From NCBI RefSeq assembly GCF_050947335.1, contig NC_134997.1:868001-932000 (forward strand): a stretch of DNA of 64,000 nt, written 5' to 3'. Under the pieces are notes generated by a model. It did not search any database and had not been told where the DNA came from. It was given only the letters and a program-made list of their open reading frames with translations. The position numbers and the translations under genes are program-made. Source of the stretch: Megachile rotundata. Taxonomy: Eukaryota > Arthropoda > Insecta > Hymenoptera > Megachilidae. Shown piece after piece: positions 31,531 through 44,713 of the stretch (positions within the stretch are counted from its first letter, which is position 1; every line of letters begins with the position of its first letter).

Positions 31531-31670
31531 AATCACGATCGCACAATCACGATCGCACAATCACGATCGCACAATCACGATCGCACAATCACGATCGCAC
31601 AATCACGATCGCACAATCACGATCGCACAATCACGATCGCACAATCACGATCGCACAATCACGATCGCAC
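31531..31670 (+). repeat. P-type run, 10 units
   Basis: Ten AATCACGATCGCAC units, partner of the 13-unit run at 24,980. Confidence 0.93.
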
Positions 31671-31835
31671 AATCACGATCACAAAATCACGATCACAATC
31701 ACGATCACACAATCACGATCACACAATCACGATCACAGAATCACGATCACAGAATCACGATCACACAATCACGATCACACAATCACGATCACACAATCAC
31801 GATCACACAATCACGATCACACAATCACGATCACA

Positions 31836-32518
31836 CAATCACGATCACACAATCACACAGTCACGATCCCACAATCACGATCACACAATCACGACCACAC
31901 AGTCACAATCACACAGTCACAATCACACAATCACCATCACACAAGCACGATCACACAATCACGATCACACAATCACGATCACACAATCACCATCACACAA
32001 TCACGATCACAAAATCACGATCACAATCACGATTACACAATCACGATCAAAGAATCCTAATCACACAATCAGGATCACAAAATCACGATCACATAATCGG
32101 TCACACAATCACGGTCACACAATCACGATCACACAATCACGATCACACAATCACGATCACATAATCACACAATCACAATCACAATCACAATCACATAATC
32201 ACAATCACATAATCACAATCACACAATCACAATCGCACAGTCACGATCCCACAATCATGATCACACAATCACAATCACACAATGACGACCACACAATCAC
32301 GATCACGCTATCACGATCACACAATCACGATCAAAGAATCCTAATCACACAATCAGGATCACACAATCAGGATCACATAATCACGGTCACACAATCACGG
32401 TCACACAATCACGATCACACAATCACGATCACACAGTCACACAATCACAATCACAATCACAATCACACAATCACAATCACACAATCGCAATCACACAATC
32501 ACACAATCACAGTCACAC
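31836..32518. repeat. Right-type modules with repeated AATCCTAATC markers
   Basis: The first part (to about 32,175) repeats the 28.9-29.3 kb module. A second AATCCTAATC marker follows at 32,337 with two CAGGATC copies, then CATAATCACGG and CAGTCAC variants. An AATGACGACC variant is at 32,282. Confidence 0.8.
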
Positions 32519-32770
32519 AATCGCAATCACACTATCGCAATCACACAATCGCAATCACACAATCGCAATCACACAATCGCAATCACACAATCGCAATCAC
32601 ACAATCGCAATCACACAATCGCAATCACACAATCGCAATCAAACAATCGCAATCACACAATCGCAATCACACAATCGCAATCACACAATCGCAATCACAC
32701 AATCGCAATCACACAATCGCAATCACACAATCGCAATCTCACAATCGCAATCACACAATCGCAATCACAC
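32519..32770 (+). repeat. C-type run, 18 units
   Basis: Eighteen units of AATCGCAATCACAC. Scattered variants are CTATCGC, AATCAAAC and AATCTCAC. It leads through AATCAAACAATCCCAC into a P-type run. Confidence 0.92.
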
Positions 32771-32802
32771 AATCAAACAATCACACAATCAAACAATCCC
32801 AC

Positions 32803-33040
32803 AATCACGATCGCACAATCACGATCGCACAATCACGATCGCACAATCACGATCGCACAATCACGATCGCACAATCACGATCGCACAATCACGATCGCAC
32901 AATCACGATCGCACAATCACGATCGCACAATCACGATCGCACAATCACGATCGCACAATCACGATCGCACAATCACGATCGCACAATCACGATCGCACAA
33001 TCACGATCGCACAACCACGATCGCACAATCACGATCGCAC
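32803..33040 (+). repeat. P-type run, 17 units
   Basis: Seventeen AATCACGATCGCAC units, one of them AACCACGATCGCAC near 33,013. The same AACCAC variant lies two units before the end of the runs at 42,360 and 48,212, so these three runs share an ancestor. Confidence 0.93.
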
Positions 33041-34641
33041 AATCACGATCACACAATCACGATCACACAATCACACAGTCACAATCCCACAATCACGATC
33101 ACACAATCACGACCACACAGTCACAATCACACAATCACGATCATACAATCACGATCACACAATCACAATCACACAATCACGATCACACAACCACAACCAC
33201 ACAATCACACAGTCACAATCCCGCAATCACGATCAAACAATCACGACCACACAGTCACGATCACACAATCGCAATCACACAATCACAATCACACAACCAC
33301 AATCACACAATCACAACCACACAATCACAATCACACAATCACAATCACACAATCACAATCACACAATCACGATCACACAATCACGATCACAAAATCACCA
33401 TCACACAATCACGATCACAAAATCACGATCACAATCACGATCACACAGTCACGATTACACAATCACGATCACAGAATCCTAATCACACAATCAGGATCAC
33501 ACAATCACGATCACATAATCACGGTCACACAATCACGGTCACACAATCACGATCACACAATCACGATCACACAATCACACAATCACAATCACAATCACAA
33601 TCACATAATCACAATCACTCAATTGCGATCGCACAATCGCGATCCCACAATCACACAGTCACAATCCCACAATCACGATCACACAATCACGACCACACAG
33701 TCACGATCACACAATCGCAATCACACAATCACAATCACACAACCACAATCGCACAATCACAACCACACAATCACAATCACGCAATCACAATCACACAATC
33801 ACAATCACACAATCACGATCACACAATCACGATCACACAATCACCATCACACTATCACGGTCACAAAATCACGATCACAATCACGATCACACAATCACGA
33901 TTACACAATCACGATCACAGAATCCTAATCACACAATCAGGATCGCACAATCACGATCACATAATCACGGTCACACAATCACGATCACACAATCACGATC
34001 ACACAATCACACAATCACAATCACAATCACCCATAACAATCACACAATCACAATAAAACAATCACAATCAAACAATCACGATCACACAATCACGATCACA
34101 CAATCACGATCACACAATCACGATCACACAATCACGATCACACAATCACGATCACACAATCACGATCACACAATCACGATCACACGATCACGATCACACA
34201 ATCACGATCACACAATCGCGATCACACAATCACGACCACACAAACACACAGTCACAATCCCACAATCACGATCACACAATCACGACCACACAGTCACGAT
34301 CACACAATCACGATCACACTATCACGATCACACTATCGCAATCACACAATCACAGTCACACAATCACAATCACACAGTCACACAATCACAATCACAATCA
34401 CAATCACACAATCACAGTCACGATCACACAATCACAATCACACAATCACCATCCCACAATCACAATCACACAATCACAGTCACACAATCACAATCACACA
34501 ATCCCACAATCACGATCACCCAATCACGGTCACCCAATCACGATCACACGACCACAATCACACGACCACAATCACACAATCAAAATCACACAATCACAAT
34601 CACACAATCACAATCACACAATCAAACAATCGCGATCAAAC

Positions 34642-34739
34642 AATCGCGATCGCACAATCGCGATCGCACAATCGCGATCGCACAAACGCGATCGCACAAT
34701 CGCGATCGCACAATCGCGATCGCACAATCGCGATCGCAC
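34642..34739 (+). repeat. S-type run, 7 units
   Basis: Seven AATCGCGATCGCAC units, one written AAACGCGATCGCAC. Each holds GCGATCGC. Preceded by AATCGCGATCAAAC and followed by AATCACGATCAAAC, the same frame as the S runs at 28,741, 52,071 and 60,761. Confidence 0.92.
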
Positions 34740-36010
34740 AATCACGATCAAACAATCACGATCACAGAATCACGATCACACAATCACGATCAAACAATCA
34801 CGATCACACAATCACGATCACACAATCACCATCACACAATCACGATCACAAAATCACGATCACAATCACGATTACACAATCACGATCAAAGAATCCTAAT
34901 CACACAATCAGGATCACACAATCACGATCACATAATCGGTCACACAATCACGGTCACACAATCACGATCACACAATCACGATCACACAATCACGATCACA
35001 TAATCACACAATCACAATCACAATCACAATCACACAATCACATTCACACAATCACAATCACACAACCACAACCACACAATCCCATAGTCACAATCCCACA
35101 ATCACGATCACACAATCGCAATCACACAATCACAATCACACAACCACAATCACACAATCACAACCACACAATCGCAATCACACAATCACAATCACACAAT
35201 CACGATCACACAATCACGATCACACAATCACCATCACACAATCACGATCACAAAATCACGATCACAATCACGATCACACAATCACGATCAAAGAATCCTA
35301 ATCACACAATCAGGATCACACAATCACGATCACATAATCACGGTCACACAATCACGGTCACACAATCACGATCACACAATCACGATCACACAATCACGAT
35401 CACACAATCACGACCACACAGTCACAATCACACAATCGCAATCACAATCCCACAATCACAAACACACAATCACAGTCACACAATCACAATCACACAACCA
35501 CAACCACACAATCACACAGTCAAAATCCAACAATCACGATCACACAATCACGATCACACAATCACGATCACACAATCGCGATCACACAATCACGATCACA
35601 CAATCACACAATCACAATCACAATCAACCATAACAATCACACAATCACAATCAAACAATCACGATCCAACAATCACGATCACACAATCACGATCACACAA
35701 TCACGATCACACAATCACCATCACACAATCACGATCACAAAATCACGATCACAATCACGATTACACAATCACGATCAAAGAATCCTAATCACACAATCAG
35801 GATCACACAATCACGATCACATAATCGGTCACACAATCACGGTCACACAATCACGATCACACAATCACGATCACACAATCACGATCACATAATCACATAA
35901 TCACACAATCACAATCACAATCACAATCACATAATCACAATCACACAATCACACAATCACAATCACACAATCACCATCAAACAATCACAATCACACAATC
36001 ACAGTCACAC

Positions 36011-36204
36011 AATCGCAATCACACAATCGCAATCACACAATCGCAATCACACAATCGCAATCACACAATCGCAATCACACAATCGCAATCACACAATCGC
36101 AATCACACAATCGCAATCACACAATCGCAATCACACAATCGCAATCACACAATCGCAATCACACAATCGCAATCTCACAATCGCAATCACACAATCGCAA
36201 TCAC
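36011..36204 (+). repeat. C-type run with AATCACGATCGCACTATC exit
   Basis: About 14 AATCGCAATCACAC units with one AATCTCAC near the end, closing in the exit sequence CACGATCGCACTATCACG. The entry CAGTCACAC and this exit recur together around the C runs at 49.4, 52.9, 54.2, 57.0, 59.6, 61.3 and 62.7 kb, marking one composite block with variable unit number. Confidence 0.88.
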
Positions 36205-37332
36205 GATCGCACTATCACGATCGCACAATCACGATCACACAATCACGATCACACAATCACGATCACACAATCACAATCACACAGTCACACAATCACAATC
36301 ACAATCACAATCACACAATCACAGTCACGATCACACAATCACACAATCACAATCCCACAATCACAATCACGCAATCACAGTCACACAATCACAATCACAC
36401 AATCGCACAGTCACAATCCCACAATCACGATCACACAATCACGACCACACAGTCACAATCACACAATCACCATCACACAATCACGATCACACAATCACGA
36501 TCACACAATCACGATCACACAATCACGATCACACAATCACCACCACACAATCACCATCACACAATCACGATCACAAAATCACGATCACAATCACGATTAC
36601 ACAATCACGATCACACAATCACGACCACACAGTCACAATCACACAGTCACAATCACACAATCACCATCACACAATCACGATCACACAATCACGATCACAC
36701 AATCACGATCACACAATCACGATCACACAATCACCATCACACAATCACGATCACAAAATCACGATCACAATCACGATTACACAATCACGATCAAAGAATC
36801 CTAATCACACAATCACGACCACACAGTCACAATCACACAATCGCAATCACAATCCCACAATCACAATCACACAATCACATTCACACAATCACAATCACAC
36901 AACCACAACCACACAATCCCATAGTCACAATCCCACAATCACGATCACACAATCACGACCACACAGTCACGATCACACAATCGCAATCACACAATCACAA
37001 TCACACAACCACAATCACACAATCACAACCACACAATCACAATCACACAATCACAATCACACAATCACGATCACACAATCACGATCACACAATCACCATC
37101 ACACAATCACGATCACAAAATCACGATCACAATCACGATCACACAATCACGATCAAAGAATCCTAATCACACAATCAGGATCACACAATCAGGATCACAT
37201 AATCACGGTCACACAATCACGGTCACACAATCACGATCACACAATCACGATCACACAATCACACAATCACAATCACAATCACAATCACACAATCACAATC
37301 ACACAATCGCAATCACACAATCACAGTCACAC

Positions 37333-37484
37333 AATCGCAATCACACAATCGCAATCACACAATCGCAATCACACAATCGCAATCACACAATCGCAATCAC
37401 ACAATCGCAATCACACATTCGCAATCACACAATCGCAATCACACAATCGCAATCACACAATCGCAATCACACAATCGCAATCAC
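37333..37484 (+). repeat. C-type run of about 11 units
   Basis: AATCGCAATCACAC units with one ACATTCGC near 37,417. Exits into AATCACGATCACAC rather than the CTATC exit of its relatives. Confidence 0.87.
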
Positions 37485-37730
37485 GATCACACAATCACGA
37501 CCACACAGTCACGATCACACAATCGCAATCACACAATCACAATCACACAACCCCAATCACACAATCACAACCACACAATCACAATCACACAATCACAATC
37601 ACACAATCACAATCACACAATCACAATCACACAATTACAATTACACAATCACGATCACACAATCACGATCACACAATCACGATCACACAATCACGATCAC
37701 ACAATCACGATCACACAATCACAATCACAC

Positions 37731-39491
37731 AATCATCATCACACAATCACAATCACACAATCACAATCACACAATCACAATCACACAATCACAATCACAC
37801 AATCACGACCACACAATCACGACCACACAATCACGATCACACAATCACGATCACACTATCACGATCACACAATCACGATCACACAATCACTATCACCCAA
37901 TCACGATCACACAATCACGATCACACAATCACACAGTCACAATCCAACAATCAATGATCACACAATCACGACCACACAGTCACAATCACACAATCACGAT
38001 CATACAATCACGATCACACAATCACAATCACACAATCACGATCGCACAACCACAACCACACAATCACGCAGTCACAATCCCACAATCACGATCACACAAT
38101 CACGACCACACAGTCACGATCACACAATCGCAATCACACAATCACCATCACACAATCACGATTACAAAATCACGATCACAATCACGATCACACAATCACG
38201 ATTACACAATCACGATCACAGAATCCTAATCACACAATCAGGATCACACAATCACGATCACACAATCACGGTCACACAATCACGGTCACACAATCACGAT
38301 CACACAATCACGATCACACAATCACCATCACACAATCACGATCACAAAATCACGATCACAATCACGATCACACAATCACGATTACACAATCACGATCACA
38401 GAATCCTAATCACACAATCAGGATCGCACAATCACGATCACACAATCACGGTCACACAATCACGGTCACACAATCACGATCACACAATCACGATCACACA
38501 ATCACACAATCACAATCACAATCACAATCACATAATCACAATCACACAATCACGATCAAACAATCACGACCACACAATCACGATCACACAATCACGATCA
38601 CACAATCACGATCACACAATCACGATCAAACAATCACGACCACACAATCACGATCACACAATCACGATCACACAATCACGATCACACAATCACGATCACA
38701 CAATCACACAATCACAATCACAATTACAATCACATAATCACAATCACACAATCACGATCAAACAATCACGATCACACAATCACGATCACACAATCACGAT
38801 CAAACAATCACGATCACACAATCACGATCACACAATCACGATCAAACAATCACGATCACACAATCACGATCACACAATCACGATCACACAATAACGATCA
38901 CACAATCACGATCACACAATCACGATCACACAATCACGATCACACAATCACGATCACACAATCACGATCACACAATCACGATCACACAATCACGATCACA
39001 CAATCACGATCACATAATCGCGATCACACAATCACGACCACACAATCACACAGTCACGATCCCACAATCACGATCACACAATCACGATCACACAATCACG
39101 ATCACACAATCACGATCACACAATCACGATCACACAATCACGATCACACAATCACGATCACACAATCACGATCACACAATCACGATCACACAATCACGAT
39201 CACACAATCACGATCACACAATCACACAATCACAATCACAATCACAATCACATAATCACAATCACACAATCACGATCAAACAATCACGATCACACAATCA
39301 CGATCACACAATCACGATCACACAATCACGATCAAACAATCACGATCACACAATCACGATCACACAATCACGATCACACAATAACGATCACACAATCACG
39401 ATCACACAATCAGGATCACACAATCACGATCACACAATCACGATCACACAATCACAATCACACAATCGCAATCACACAATCACAATCACAC
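37731..39491. repeat. 1.76-kb higher-order unit, copy 1
   Basis: Begins at the rare AATCATCATC variant (37,731). It contains CACGCAGTC (38,067), AATCCTAATC at 38,222 and 38,402 (180 bp apart), CAATTACAATC at 38,721, CATAATCGCG at about 39,013 and CAGGATC at 39,411. The next unit repeats this order at offset 1,760-1,816. AATCCAACAATCAATGATC near 37,943 carries a one-base gain not found in the other copies. Between the markers lie long, nearly uniform G-type runs. Confidence 0.87.
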
Positions 39492-41250
39492 AATCATCAT
39501 CACACAATCACAATCACACAATCACAATCACACAATCACAATCACACAATCACAATCACACAATCACGACCACACAATCACGACCACACAATCACGATCA
39601 CACAATCACGATCACACTATCACGATCACACAATCACGATCACACAATCACTATCACCCAATCACGATCACACAATCACGATCACACAATCACACAGTCA
39701 CAATCCCACAATCACGATCACACAATCACGACCACACAGTCACAATCACACAATCACGATCATACAATCACGATCACACAATCACAATCACACAATCACG
39801 ATCACACAACCACAACCACACAATCACGCAGTCACAATCCCACAATCACGATCACACAATCACGACCACACAGTCACGATCACACAATCGCAATCACACA
39901 ATCACCATCACACAATCACGATCACAAAATCACGATCACAATCACGATCACACAATCACGATTACACAATCACGATCACAGAATCCTAATCACACAATCA
40001 GGATCACACAATCACGATCACACAATCACGGTCACACAATCACGGTCACACAATCACGATCACACAATCACGATCACACAATCACCATCACACAATCACG
40101 ATCACAAAATCACGATCACAATCACGATCACACAATCACGATTACACAGTCACGATCACAGAATCCTAATCACACAATCAGGATCGCACAATCACGATCA
40201 CACAATCACGGTCACACAATCACGGTCACACAATCACGATCACACAATCACGATCACACAATCACACAATCACAATCACAATCACAATCACATAATCACA
40301 ATCACACAATCACGATCAAACAATCACGACCACACAATCACGATCACACAATCACGATCACACAATCACGATCACACAATCACGATCAAACAATCACGAC
40401 CACACAACCACGATCACACAATCACGATCACACAATCACGATCACACAATCACGATCACACAATCACACAATCACAATCACAATTACAATCACATAATCA
40501 CAATCACACAATCACGATCAAACAATCACGATCACACAATCACGATCACACAATCACGATCACACAATCACGATCAAACAATCACGATCACACAATCACG
40601 ATCACACAATCACGATCAAACAATCGCGATCACACAATCACGATCACACAATCACGGTCAAACAATCACGATCACACAATCACGATCACACAATCACGAT
40701 CACACAATAACGATCACACAATCACGATCACACAATCACGATCACACAATCACGATCACACAATCACGATCACACAATCACGATCACACAATCACGATCA
40801 CACAATCACGATCACACAATCACGATCACATAATCGCGATCACACAATCACGACCACACAATCACACAGTCACGATCCCACAATCACGATCACACAATCA
40901 CGATCACACAATCACGATCACACAATCACGATCACACAATCACGATCACACAATCACGATCACACAATCACGATCACACAATCACGATCACACAATCACG
41001 ATCACACAATCACGATCACACAATCACACAATCACAATCACAATCACAATCACATAATCACAATCACACAATCACGATCAAACAATCACGATCACACAAT
41101 CACGATCACACAATCACGATCAAACAATCACGATCACACAATCACGATCACACAATCACGATCACACAATAACGATCACACAATCACGATCACACAATCA
41201 GGATCACACAATCACGATCACACAATCACGATCACACAATCACAATCACA
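39492..41250. repeat. 1.76-kb higher-order unit, copy 2
   Basis: AATCATCATC at 39,492, CACGCAGTC at 39,827, AATCCTAATC at 39,982 and 40,162, CAATTACAATC at 40,481, CATAATCGCG at about 40,829 and CAGGATC at 41,199. Offsets to copy 1 are 1,761, 1,760, 1,816 (+56) and 1,788 (-28). Length drift is again in whole 14-bp units. Confidence 0.87.
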
Positions 41251-42359
41251 CAATCGCAATCACAATACCACAATCACAATCACACAATCACAGTCAGACA
41301 ATCACAATCACACAACCACAACCACACAATCACACAGTCACAATCCCACAATCACGATCGCACAATCACCATCGCACAATCACGCTCGCACAACCACTAT
41401 CGCACAATCACGATCGCACAATCACGATCGCACAATCACGATCACACAATCACGATCACACAATCACGAACACACAACCACAACCACACAATCACACAGT
41501 AACAATCCCACAATCACGATCACACAATCACGACCACACAGTCACAATCACACAATCGCAATCACAATCCCACAATCACAATCACACAATCACAGTCAGA
41601 CAATCACAATCACACAACCACAACCACACAATCACACAGTCACAATCCCACAATCACGATCGCACAATCACCATCGCACAATCACGATCGCACAACCACG
41701 ATCGCACAATCACGATCGCACAATCACGATCGCACAATCACGATCGCATAACCACGATCGCACAATCACGATCGCACAATCACGATCGCACAATCACGAT
41801 CGCACAATCACGGTCACACAATCACGATCACACAATCACGATCACACAATCACACAATCACAATCACAATCGCAATCACATAATCACAATCACACAATCA
41901 CAATCACACAATCACGATCACACAATCACGATCACACAATCACGATCAAACAATCACGATCACACAATCACGATCACACAATCACGATCACACAATCACG
42001 AACACACAATCACGATCGCACAATCACGATCGCACAATCACGATCGCACAATCACGATCACACAATCACGATCACACAATCACCATCACACAATCACTGT
42101 CACAAAATCACGATCACAATCACGATCACACAATCACGATTACACAATCACGATCACAGAATCCTAATCACACAATCAGGATCGCACAATCACGATCACA
42201 TAATCACGGTCACACAATCACGGTCACACAATCACGATCACACAATCACGATCACAATCGCAATCACAATCACACAATCACAATCACACAATCACGATCA
42301 CACAATCACGATCACACAATCACGATCACACAATCACGATCAAACAATCACGATCAAAC
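41251..42359. repeat. Mixed modules with short P runs
   Basis: Two related cycles of AACCACAACC, AATCCCAC and P-type units at 41,355-41,430 and 41,652-41,805. A G-type stretch and one AATCCTAATC marker follow at 42,160. Variants CACCATCGCAC and AACCACTATCGC mark the first cycle. CAGTCAGAC is found in both. Confidence 0.8.
41652..41805 (+). repeat. P-type run, 11 units
   Basis: Eleven units of AATCACGATCGCAC, including one AATCACCATCGCAC and two AACCAC variants. Leaves into AATCACGGTCACAC. Confidence 0.9.
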
Positions 42360-42695
42360 AATCACGATCGCACAATCACGATCGCACAATCACGATCGCA
42401 CAATCACGATCGCACAATCACGATCGCACAATCACGATCGCACAATCACGATCGCACAATCACGATCGCACAATCACGATCGCACAATCACGATCGCACA
42501 ATCACGATCGCACAATCACGATCGCACAATCACGATCGCACAATCACGATCGAACAATCACGATCGCACAATCACGATCGCACAATCACGATCGCACAAT
42601 CACGATCGCACAATCACGATCGCACAATCACGATCGCACAATCACGATCGCACAATCACGATCGCACAACCACGATCGCACAATCACGATCGCAC
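42360..42695 (+). repeat. P-type run, 24 units (longest)
   Basis: Twenty-four AATCACGATCGCAC units, one GATCGAAC near 42,550 and one AACCAC near the end. This is the longest CGATCG run in the window, with a CGATCG site every 14 bp for 336 bp. Confidence 0.94.
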
Positions 42696-43677
42696 AATCG
42701 CGATCACACAATCACGATCACACAATCACACAGTCACAATCCCACAATCACGATCACACAATCACGACCACACAGTCACAATCACACAATCACGATCATA
42801 CAATCACGATCACACAATCACGATCACACAATCACGATCACACAACCACAACCACACAATCACACAGTCACAATCCCGCAATCACGGTCACACAATCACG
42901 ATCACACAATCACGATCACACAATCACACAATCACAATCACAATCACAATCTCATAATCACAATCACTCAATTGCGATCGCACAATCGCGATCGCACAAT
43001 CACACAGTCACAATCCCACAATCACGATCACACAATCACGACCACACAGTCACAATCACACAATCGCAATCACAATCACACAATCACAGTCACACTATCA
43101 CAATCGCACAACCACAACCACACAATCCCACAGTCACAATCCCACAATCACGGTCACACAATCACAGTCACACAATCACAATCACACAGTCACACAATCA
43201 CAATCACAATCACAATCACAATCACAATCACAGTCACAATCACAATCACAATCACAATCACAAAATCACAGTCACGATCACACAATCACAATCCCACAAT
43301 CACAATCACACAATCACAGTCACACAATCACAATCACACAATCGCACAGTCACAATCCCACAATCACGATCACCCAATCACGATCACCCAATCACGATCA
43401 CCCAATCACGATCACCCAATCACGATCACACAATCACGTTCACACAATCACGATCACACAATCACACAGTCACAATCCCACAATCACGAACACACAATCA
43501 TGACCACACAGTCACAATCACGCAATCGCAACCACAATCCCACAATCACAATCACACAATCACATTCACACAATCACAATCACACAACCACAACCACACA
43601 ATCCCACAGTCACAATCCCACAATCACGATCACCCAATCACGATCACCCAATCACGATCACCCAGTCACGATCACAC
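42696..43677. repeat. Mixed modules with left-type features
   Basis: Starts with G-type units and AACCACAACC. TCAATTGCGATCGC follows at about 42,970, then hexamer tracts with AGTCAC and CACCCAATC series at 43,370-43,420 and 43,630-43,670. The last parts resemble the left half more than their surroundings. CAATCATGACC at about 43,496 is one of the rare CpG-to-TpG changes. Confidence 0.78.
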
Positions 43678-43803
43678 AATCACAATCACACAATCACAAT
43701 CACACAATCACAATCACACAATCACAATCACACAATCACAATCACACAATCACAATCACACAATCACAATCACACAATCACAATCACACAATCACAATCA
43801 CAC
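43678..43803 (+). repeat. A-type run, 9 units
   Basis: Nine CpG-free AATCACAATCACAC units, the only clean A run of this length in the right half. It leaves through AATCAAAC into C-type units (to about 43,965), the composite seen repeatedly in the left half. Confidence 0.92.
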
Positions 43804-43981
43804 AATCAAACAATCGCAATCAAACAATCGCAATCACACAATCGCAATCACACAATCGCAATCACACAATCGCAATCACACAAACGCAATCACACAATCG
43901 CAATCACACAATCGCAATCACACAATCGCAATCACACAATCGCAATCACACCATCGCAATCACACAATCAAACAATCACAC

Positions 43982-44191
43982 AATCACGATCGCACAATCA
44001 CGATCGCACAATCACGATCGCACAATCACGATCGCACAATCACGATCGCACAATCACGATCGCACAATCACGATCGCACAATCACGATCGCACAATCACG
44101 ATCGCACAATCACGATCGCACACTCACGATCGCACAATCACGATCGCACAATCACGATCGCACAATCACGATCGCACAATCACGATCGCAC
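43982..44191 (+). repeat. P-type run, 15 units
   Basis: Fifteen AATCACGATCGCAC units with one CACTCACG change near 44,122. Entered through AATCAAACAATCACAC from C-type units, giving a consecutive A, C, P order from 43,678 to 44,191. Confidence 0.93.
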
Positions 44192-44713
44192 AATCACGAT
44201 CACACCATCACGATCACACAATCACGATCACACAATCACGATCACACAATCACCATCACACTATCACGATCACAAAATCACGATCACAATCACGATCACA
44301 CAATCACGATTACACAATCACGATCACAGAATCCTAATCACACAATCAGGATCGCACAATCACGATCACACAATCACGGTCACACAATCACGGTCACACA
44401 ATCACGATCACAAAATCACGATCACACAATCAGACAATCACAATCACAATCACAATCACATAATCACAATCACACAATCACGATCAAACAATCACGATCA
44501 CACAATCACGATCACACAATCACGATCACACAATCACGATCAAACAATCACGACCACACAATCACGATCACACAATCACGATCACACAATCACAATCACA
44601 CAATCACAATCACACAATCACGATCACACAATCACGATCACACAATCACGATCACACAATCACGATCACACAATCACGATCACACAATCACGATCACACA
44701 ATCACGATCACAC
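44192..44713. repeat. G-type units with one AATCCTAATC marker
   Basis: Marker at 44,330 within the usual GATCACAAAATC ... CGGTCAC module, then AATCAGACAATC and plain G- and A-type units up to the AATCATCATC that opens the next higher-order unit. Confidence 0.82.

Larger units (their letters stand above)
29936..31835. repeat. Paired block, copy 2 (hexamer tract plus P run)
   Basis: Partner of 23,461-25,325. Relative to it the hexamer tract is longer by 8 steps, the CACCCAATC series by two 14-bp units, and the P run shorter by three units. Non-length variants such as CAGTCGCAATCC and AATCAAAATCCC are kept. A CACACGTTCACG versus CACACTTTCACG difference just before the tract is one of few substitutions noticed. 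Confidence 0.88.
33041..37730. repeat. Right-type mosaic with AATCCTAATC markers
   Basis: Repeated cycles of G-type units, GATCACAAAATC, AATCCTAATC (33,475; 33,921; 34,892; 35,294; 35,781; 36,797; 37,159), CATAATCACGG or CATAATCGG, and AATCACATAATC. TCAATTGCGATCGC occurs at about 33,620, CATAACAATC at about 34,032 and 35,629, and CCCATAGTC at about 35,082 and 36,919. The marker copy at 36,797 lacks the following CAGGATC. TAA triplets in these modules break the long forward frames seen further left. No gene is seen. Confidence 0.82.

Noticed and set aside
822..34056. Very long plus-strand open frames (for example 4,216-7,623, 7,620-11,843, 15,244-23,250, 27,268-34,056), up to 2,668 codons
   Set aside because: They consist only of the 14-residue cycle produced by the satellite. 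All three forward frames give the same cycle. The ATG starts are chance point variants (AATGAC), frame-breaking slips do not disturb them, and no domain, signal or intron structure is present.
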